From Uranotaenia lowii (taxonomy: Eukaryota; Arthropoda; Insecta; Diptera; Culicidae), in the NCBI RefSeq assembly GCF_029784155.1, contig NC_073692.1:23088444-23152443 (forward strand): a DNA stretch of 64,000 bases, in the 5' to 3' direction. Under the pieces are notes generated by a model. That model had not been told where the DNA came from. It worked only from the letters and a program-made list of their open reading frames with translations, and searched no databases. Shown piece after piece: positions 58,175 to 64,000 of the stretch. Each line of letters begins with the position of its first letter. The first letter of the stretch is position 1. A program made the translations under genes and the position numbers.

Positions 58175-59594
58175 GAGGGAATCGTAAAGTCATAATAATT
58201 TTGTTAGCATAATTAAAAGAAGTTTGGAAAGCTTCAAACATTGAATTTGCTTTCAACATAAGTTGCATCATTTCCATTAAATTTTGATGCAAAAATTTTA
58301 ATTTTTCCTCAGTAATCTCACCCAAATCAACAAAATTGTTAAAATCAGAAGAGGAAGGAGAAGAAAAAGTATTTGAATTTCGGGGATTTTCCCAAGCCTT
58401 CGCATGAACGTTGAGACTTGGTTTTTTCCCATTTTTATTAGTTAAACCTGAAGAGGGCAACCCATTTTCAACCACCTCTGAGAACGATAAACAACGAGTC
58501 TGTGGCGCAGAATCAGCCCAGGTAACATTAAAATCACTTCGGGTATTACCCAGCCGTGATTCCAATGTAGGCCGAGGCTGACCGCGAACAGGCAGGTTGT
58601 TTGCCGGTCTGACGTGTGAAGACGAAAAAGAGGAAGGAGGAGAAGAAACTTTTCTGGAAACTTTGGGGTTTTTCCTAGAAGCAACAATTTTTGCCCTAAC
58701 AGGAAAATCTAGAGAATTCGAGGAATGATTACCTGCGCAATTCGCACACTTAAAAAATTCTGTTTTTGGCTTATCACCACCAAAAAGGCATTTAGATTTT
58801 TCATGATCGAATGAGCCGCAAAACATGCATCTGGCATTCATTCTACAATTTTTAGTGCCGTGACAAAAAGCTTGACAACGACGACATTGCGTAATATTTT
58901 GTAAAAAATTGGTATGGGATTTACGAAAAGGTTCAAATTTTAATCGACAATGAAACATAAGACGAGCCTTTTCCAAAATTTTCAAATTATTAACCTGATC
59001 CTTTTTAAAATGGATCAAATAAAGCTCAGGAGCAAAACCAACATTACTGGTATTATTCGTGTTGGTTCTTTTCCTCATTTGAATTACTTGAATTGGAGAA
59101 AAACCTAACAAAGAATTTAATTCATTTGTGATCTCATCCGGTGTCTGATCGCCGGTGAGACCACGAAGTACAACTTTAAAAGGACGATCACCTCTAGTGT
59201 CGTACGTAAAAAATTGGTGTTTTTTATTATTCAAATAATTTAAAATTTTTTGAAAATCATTAAAAGATTCCGCCAATATACGAGCAGTTCCCCTTCGTCC
59301 GATCTGAAAAGAAATCTTCACATCCTTGACGGAAGTGACGATTTCTTTTCGAAAGGCATTGAAGTCAGGAATCGTGACCGTTATTGGTGGAATCTTTTCA
59401 TTTTTAAGAGTATAAGAAGAAGAAGAAGGTTTCTTAGTACTCTTATCAGAATTAAATATGAATATTTCCTCATCACCGATGTTATGAAGGACATCGAATG
59501 AATTGGAAATTTCAACTTTTTTGGCAGATGGCCCTGGATTAGGTTCAGCAATCCGTTTTCTTCCGGCCCTTGAGCCGGCCGAAGACTTCCCCAT
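58161..59594 (-). CDS. Jockey LINE ORF1: gag-like nucleic-acid-binding protein
   Basis: The 477-residue frame starts at the first ATG inside the element (59594); an ATG further out at 59783 lies in the flanking DNA and is not used. A Ser/Lys-rich N-terminus precedes a PRE-type region (about 120-235), then zinc knuckles: C237-x2-C240-x4-H245-x4-C250 and C256-x2-C259-x4-H264-x4-C269, and a third, C283-x2-C286-x3-H290, lacking its final Cys (Phe at the expected place). The C-terminus is Ser-rich and low complexity. In Jockey elements this protein coats the RNA and takes it to the nucleus. It overlaps ORF2 by 14 nt. Confidence 0.9.
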   Translation of the reverse strand: MGKSSAGSRAGRKRIAEPNPGPSAKKVEISNSFDVLHNIGDEEIFIFNSDKSTKKPSSSSYTLKNEKIPPITVTIPDFNAFRKEIVTSVKDVKISFQIGRRGTARILAESFNDFQKILNYLNNKKHQFFTYDTRGDRPFKVVLRGLTGDQTPDEITNELNSLLGFSPIQVIQMRKRTNTNNTSNVGFAPELYLIHFKKDQVNNLKILEKARLMFHCRLKFEPFRKSHTNFLQNITQCRRCQAFCHGTKNCRMNARCMFCGSFDHEKSKCLFGGDKPKTEFFKCANCAGNHSSNSLDFPVRAKIVASRKNPKVSRKVSSPPSSFSSSHVRPANNLPVRGQPRPTLESRLGNTRSDFNVTWADSAPQTRCLSFSEVVENGLPSSGLTNKNGKKPSLNVHAKAWENPRNSNTFSSPSSSDFNNFVDLGEITEEKLKFLHQNLMEMMQLMLKANSMFEAFQTSFNYANKIIMTLRFPHGSK

Positions 59595-59816
59595 GCTGGA
59601 AAGAAAAGAGAAAATATGAATAAAAGAAAATGAAAATAATTTTAGCACTGAAAAGTGCTGATTGAAATACAGGTAAGGAAAAAATAAATAATGTAAAATG
59701 TTCCTGCAGGTACACAGCAACGATACGATGCTCCGGCGTACGTGTTGACGACTCAACGGTACAGATGGAAGTGAAGATATCATTCTTGTTTTTTATTGTT
59801 TCAAAGTATTGTAAGC

Positions 59817-59960
59817 CAATACTCGGCAAATGATCCCCTAACCGCTAATTAGTCCGCTAACTTTTGGTTTGCTGTTCAATTTTGCCCCTATGTTTTGATC
59901 GAGCTCCCATTCATTTATTTCAAAGTCACAAATTACTACTGATAGAATTGTACTTTTTGT
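59817..59960. mobile_element. Terminal fragment of the TTAGCG-type hAT-like family
   Basis: Begins CAATACTCGGCAAA and continues with CGCTAATTAGTCCGCTAAC, closely matching the left end and subterminal region of the element at 31846-33022. The remainder of the element is missing. The LINE is inserted 30 bp upstream. Confidence 0.65.
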
Positions 59961-60829
59961 TACTCCTACCCCAAGCAACCAAAAGCCTCATATCTACTTA
60001 AACGCGTGCCTTCAGAGTTTGAATTTCGCTGAACAACCCAAGTAACAATTTTTGCTTTATTGTGGTCAGCAAAATTTCGTTTGGACTATAGCATTAATCT
60101 TCATAAAAAGCTAAAGCGCATTCTATAACATCACCTGGACTCTAATAAAGCCAAAATTAGGCTATTTGGCCCTACCCTAGATCGTCATCATGACATATCA
60201 TATGTTGGTCATCAATGTTGGTTTTTGAAATTTTTGTTTTTTTAGATTCTGTGAGTTCTCGGAGTTTTATTTTTATTTTTTCCAGCAACCATAATGGTTG
60301 ATGAATGATGATTGCATTATTGAGATGTGATCTGGTAAAATTAATAGTCAAAATTCCAATGTTTTAACCATATTATGAGCCTCTTTTGTACTGCCAGTCA
60401 AGATTTTAGGTGAAATGTGTATGAAATAGTATCTTACAATAAATGCCCTTCGTCAAATCTGATGGTCAATCATGATGGAACTGATGGAAAATAGGAATGA
60501 AAAAATATTTTCCAATGCTTGCATTGTGAATCCATCAACATGGCGTCATTTTGTGCCCTTCGATTTTGCAACCAACATGGCGTTAGTCAATTCAATGCTT
60601 AATAGCCTGTTTATGGTAAAAAAAAATGGCTAGTTAGTTTTATTATGGTTTAATGATGACCCCAAAAAAAGCTACGATTTGACGTTTCTCTCACAAGCCA
60701 ACCAATTACACGCTTAGTATGAGTTCCTCATTTCTGAGTTGTTAATCCTGAGTACAGTAAATGAGGACAGATATTTTAAATAAAAACGGATTGGTTGTTC
60801 ATCACCAGTGGAATAAATCATGAGTTGAA
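59961..60829. other. Spacer, nothing recognised
   Basis: AT-rich DNA with no protein-like frame or repeat border. Confidence 0.45.
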
Positions 60830-61878
60830 GTCAAATTTCGTTGTCTGACGCCATCTTGAAATCCAAGATGGCTGCTTCTGCTGATCTTTCAAATGTTGTA
60901 AGTGACTTAAAATCGCAGAAAATCCCATCAATATTGGTATTGGGTGAAAGGGCTAAACAAGTAGGAGTCGAATTTCGCTATCAGACGCCACCTTGAAATC
61001 CAAGATGGCGGCATCCGCTGAACCTTTAATGCTGTAAATGACGAAAAGTCGCATTAAGTCCCAACTATATGGGTATTGGTTGAAAGGGCTAGCTAGAAGA
61101 AGCCGATTTTTTTTTCTTTTCGACGCCTTCAAATCCAAGATGGCGTCTTCCACTGAACTTTGAAGTGCTGTTAGTCACTGAGAATCGCTTGAAAGGCCCA
61201 CCATATTGGTATTTGGTGAAAGGGCTAAACTAGAAGAAGTCGAATTTCGCTATCGGACGTCAACTTGAAATCCAAGATGGCGGCTTCCACTGAACTTTAA
61301 AATGCTGTTAATCACAGAAAATCGCATGAAACTCCCACAATATGGGTATAAGTTGAAAAGGATCAACGAATAGAACACAAATTTCGCTATCAGGCGTCAT
61401 CTTGAAACCCAAGATTGCGGCTTCCACTGAACTAAAATATGATTGAAATCATTGAAAGTCACTTAAAATTCCCACAACATGGTCATTGGGTTAAATGGCG
61501 TAATCAGTTTAAGTGGAATTTCTTCATCAGATCATCTTCAAATCCAAGATGGCGACTTTCGCTGAACCTTAAAATGCTGTAAATAACTAAAAATCGCATG
61601 AAACCCCCACAATATTGGTATTGGCTAAAGGGCTAACCTAGAAGAAGTCTAATTTTGCTATCAGGTGCATCTCGATATCCAAGATAGCGGCTTTCACTGA
61701 ACTTTAAAATGCTGTTAAACACTGAAAATCGCATGAAACTCCCACAATATGGGCATTGTGTGAAAGGACCAAACGAGTAGAAGTCGTAGTTTTCTATCAA
61801 ACGACATCTTGAAATCCAAGATGGCGGCTTCCACAGAGCTTTAAAATTCTGCAAATGACTGAAAACCGTACGAAGAAC
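60830..61878 (+). repeat. Eight tandem 136-bp repeats, each with a CATCTTG/CAAGATG hairpin
   Basis: The word AAATCCAAGATGGCGGC and its hairpin partner recur near 60851, 60988, 61124, 61261, 61397, 61532, 61667 and 61802, a regular period of about 136 bp. Each unit runs: hairpin (CCATCTTG-AAAT-CCAAGATGG), TTCCACTGAAC, AATGCTGTTAA, AAAATCGCATGAAA, CCCACAATATGGGTATTG, GAAAGGGCTAA, GAAGTCGAATTTCGCTATC. The CCCACAATATGGG part is itself a partial palindrome. Units differ by 15-25% by eye, so the array is old. No coding frame spans it. Confidence 0.88.
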
Positions 61879-62214
61879 CAGACCCTGATTGTTTTTGGCA
61901 ACCCGCTCGAGCATTTTGTGTTGTCATAATCGAACGATTTTTTCCCAACTTTGTTTTTACTTAGTACTACATTTTTATTATGTTTTTGATGCATTTAGCA
62001 CTTTTCGTGTTTTGTCGATAGTTTTTGTTTTTTGCCATATTTGCCATTAATGTCATTGTATTATGTCTAGCATGCCAATATGTCTAAATTGTATTGGTCC
62101 TATTAAAGCGAAAACTATCAGGTAATGTTGTTTCTGTAATTTGTTTGATTTAGGGACATGTGCCAAAATCGGATGTTGCCAAAATCGAATGATGCCAAAA
62201 ACGATCAGGGTCTG
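61879..62214. mobile_element. 336-bp MITE with CAGACCCTGAT ends at the turning point of the 136-bp repeats
   Basis: Ends are inverted copies of CAGACCCTGATYGTTTTTGG. The right end is followed by TA; the left is preceded by AC, so a TA duplication is not clear. The interior holds TTTTTGTTTTTTGCCATA and ATGTCATTG words similar to the 9-bp repeats. The right half matches 40230-40324. No coding capacity. Confidence 0.75.
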
Positions 62215-62740
62215 TATTGTGGTTGTTTTGTGCGATATTGAGTCACTTACAGCATTTCAGAGTAAAGCGAAAAGAGAAAATCGACTACTACTCGTTAAGC
62301 CCTTTCACCCAATACCAATATTGATGGGGTTTCATACGATTATAAGTCATATACAACATTTTAAAGTTCAGCGGAAACCACCATCTTGAATTTGGATGGC
62401 GTCAAATAACGAACTTCGACTTTTACTGGTTCATCTCTTTCAACTAATACCCATATTGTAAGGGTTTGAGGCAATTTTTAGTCATTTACAGTATTTTCAA
62501 GTTGAGTGGTAGCCACCATCTTGGAATTTAAGATGGCGACGGACAACGAAATTCGACTTCTACTCGTTTATTACTTTCACCTAATAACAATATTAAGAAT
62601 GTTTCATGATATTTTCAGTTATTTACAGCTTTGAAAATAAAAGCGGAAGCCGCCATCTTGATTAATGATGGCGTCAAGCAACAAATTTTGTTCCTCCTGT
62701 TTGAACCCTTTCACTCAATACTCATATTGTAGAGTTATTC
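62215..62740 (-). repeat. Three more 136-bp hairpin repeats in inverted orientation
   Basis: The same unit as at 60830-61878 continues on the other side of the MITE but on the minus strand, with hairpins near 62378, 62512 and 62649 (period 134-137 bp). The phase at the junction is almost the same on both sides of the MITE. Confidence 0.85.
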
Positions 62741-62835
62741 ATTCCACTTCCGGTAATTCGAAGTTTACATAGATTTTTAAATTTTTTTATTATTTTAACT
62801 CAAAATCAACACACAGAACTTATCAAAAATGACTA

Positions 62836-63289
62836 CAATTGACACCACTGCTGGGTGCTTAGAGAGGTATTGCAAAACCACTTTTCATGCAATACTTCGT
62901 GGGGCACAAGCAGTGGTGTCAATTGAATTAATTGTTAATCAATTCAAAAAGACATACACCTGTTAAACAGCTAATAACTTTTTTGTCTAATGAGATACGA
63001 AGTTATGATATTCGACAAAGTTGTTCAGCGGGAAATTTCCTTCAAGAAATTTATAAATTGGCACAAAAATCACTAGCAAGTTCGGTTCCACAGAAGAAAC
63101 AAAAATGATGTTGATTTTTCAGTACAAAATATTCAATTCTCCCATACAAACCTAAAAGTTCAAATTTACTCATGTAAACGTTACTTAAAAATTCTGCAAA
63201 AAATCATGGATGAGTTTTGGACCAAAACGATGCTTTTAAGACCCCAGTGTTTGAGAAATTCAAAAATGACCCCAAATCGACTCAATCTA
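62836..63289. mobile_element. Partial copy (centre plus right arm) of the TAGACTGAG foldback
   Basis: From ACAATTGACACCACTGC to ATCGACTCAATCTA this follows the centre and the right arm of the 15704-16521 element for about 450 bp. The left arm is missing, so no target duplication can be defined. Confidence 0.85.
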
Positions 63290-64000
63290 ACATAGCATTC
63301 CTAACTCTTTCTTAATAACTAAAACAGTATGTTTAATGGAAGATTTATGAGCGTTTTCAAAACTGTCTGAAAACAGATGGTCGATTCAAGAATATAAGCA
63401 TTTTGCATGACCATAATGAATCCATCATAAAACGAGCTGCACAAAAAAAGCCATAATAAAACATCGAAATGTTAGTTAGCTTGATCTGTGTTACTTGGGA
63501 AAGGTTCCCAAGGGAATTGGTACCAAATTTTCTTGAATGCAAGCATGAAAGTTACGAAAAGTTCCTTGAATAGCTTTTTTTGTGACATGTCAATCGCATC
63601 CACTCAGTATAAAAGTTATATATTGGATCACAAATAGCCTTCAATGGACATGAAGTTTCTTAAAGTTTTTTTTAAATAGCCCTTTTGTGACATGTCCGCC
63701 ATATCATGAATATGAAATGTGAATCAACATCACAAAAGGGCATATAATCATTAAATAATTTTTGTAGCTTGGAAATTGTTGAAAGTATCGTTTAGAAAAG
63801 AGTTTTTTATTCACTTTAAAAATTTCGTCCGACTGTATTTCCTTACCACGAATTTACCACACACTGAAATTCAACTGAGGCGGTTAATAAGTTAAAAATC
63901 CAGATAAACTCAAGAATTTGTATAGTTTTTAGCATAAAGGTTTTAAACATGTAATTCCAATTTTTTTTAAACCGATATTATTTTTACGGATGTTTGATTT
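63290..64000. other. AT-rich DNA to the window end, no gene recognised
   Basis: A short direct repeat, TAGCYYTTTTGTGACATGTC, occurs near 63570 and 63680 (about 108 bp apart), and its core CACAAAAGGGC is present inverted near 63731. Nothing else is recognised. Confidence 0.4.

Larger units (their letters stand above)
55263..59773 (-). mobile_element. Nearly complete Jockey-clade non-LTR retrotransposon
   Basis: This 4.5-kb element on the minus strand has a 5' UTR (59773-59595), ORF1, an overlapping ORF2 and a 3' UTR ending in an A/TA-rich tail (55263-55285). It is flanked by a perfect 14-bp target duplication AAGATATCATTCTT (55249-55262 and 59774-59787), so it is full length and inserted relatively recently. 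Domain order and sequence place it in the Jockey clade near mosquito Juan/X-element-like lineages. One nonsense codon in ORF2 is the only obvious defect. It lies upstream of the P450 in the same transcriptional orientation. Confidence 0.93.

Noticed and set aside
58161..59783. ORF1 starting at 59783
   Set aside because: That ATG lies in the target duplication flank outside the LINE; the first ATG inside the element with gag-like sequence is at 59594.

Overview
The window looks like a transposon-rich mosquito genome (Culicidae, more probably culicine than Anopheles; inference). The evidence is a CYP6-like cytochrome P450 with the usual single phase-1 intron position, a Jockey-clade LINE with a FADD reverse transcriptase motif, DD37E mariner transposases of the type known from mosquitoes, a Penelope GIY-YIG endonuclease, a PHD-finger protein of the kind that opens mosquito BEL/Pao gag genes, and AT-rich sequence packed with nested TIR elements. 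The species cannot be named from the sequence alone.

Layout. 1-902: start of a BEL/Pao-like element on the minus strand (PHD finger and a candidate LTR). 933-4204: two large foldback elements, the second broken by a solo LTR (3021-3458, perfect 5-bp target duplication). 4205-8390: unannotated single-copy-like DNA with a small 9-bp array. 8391-12865: 4.5 kb of (TTTTGTCAA)n. 12866-18716: single-copy-like DNA with a foldback element (15704-16521, perfect 8-bp duplication) and a MITE nested in a MITE (17186-17987). 18717-31680: an arm of (TTTTGTCAT)n, a 500-N gap, then the same repeat in the opposite orientation, passing into (ATTACAAAA)n. Roughly a quarter of the window is 9-bp tandem repeat. 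31846-35472: a hAT-like element and a piggyBac-like element (TTAA) holding a tRNA-derived SINE and a seven-copy 22-bp motif. 37470-37730: (ACAG)n. 39202-41156: a Penelope relic between inverted pseudo-LTRs with a 12-bp target duplication, then a DD37E transposase pseudogene.

The only clear host gene is the P450 on the minus strand. Exon 1 (53335-54649) ends in the haem-binding motif at a GT donor. Its missing C-terminus lies 10 kb away at 43139-43299, in the matching phase and behind a good acceptor. Together they encode a normal 491-residue protein. The intron, usually very short in this family, has grown to about 10 kb and contains at least five transposable elements, some nested. A nearly intact Jockey LINE (55263-59773, 14-bp target duplication, one nonsense codon) sits in the same orientation about 0.5 kb upstream of the predicted promoter.

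59817-64000 holds a second fragment of the hAT family, a 136-bp tandem repeat whose units each carry a hairpin and whose orientation flips across a MITE, and a half copy of the 15704-16521 foldback. No bacterial-type operon, CRISPR array or rRNA gene was seen. The most unusual material is the family of 9-bp megasatellites and the greatly expanded P450 intron.
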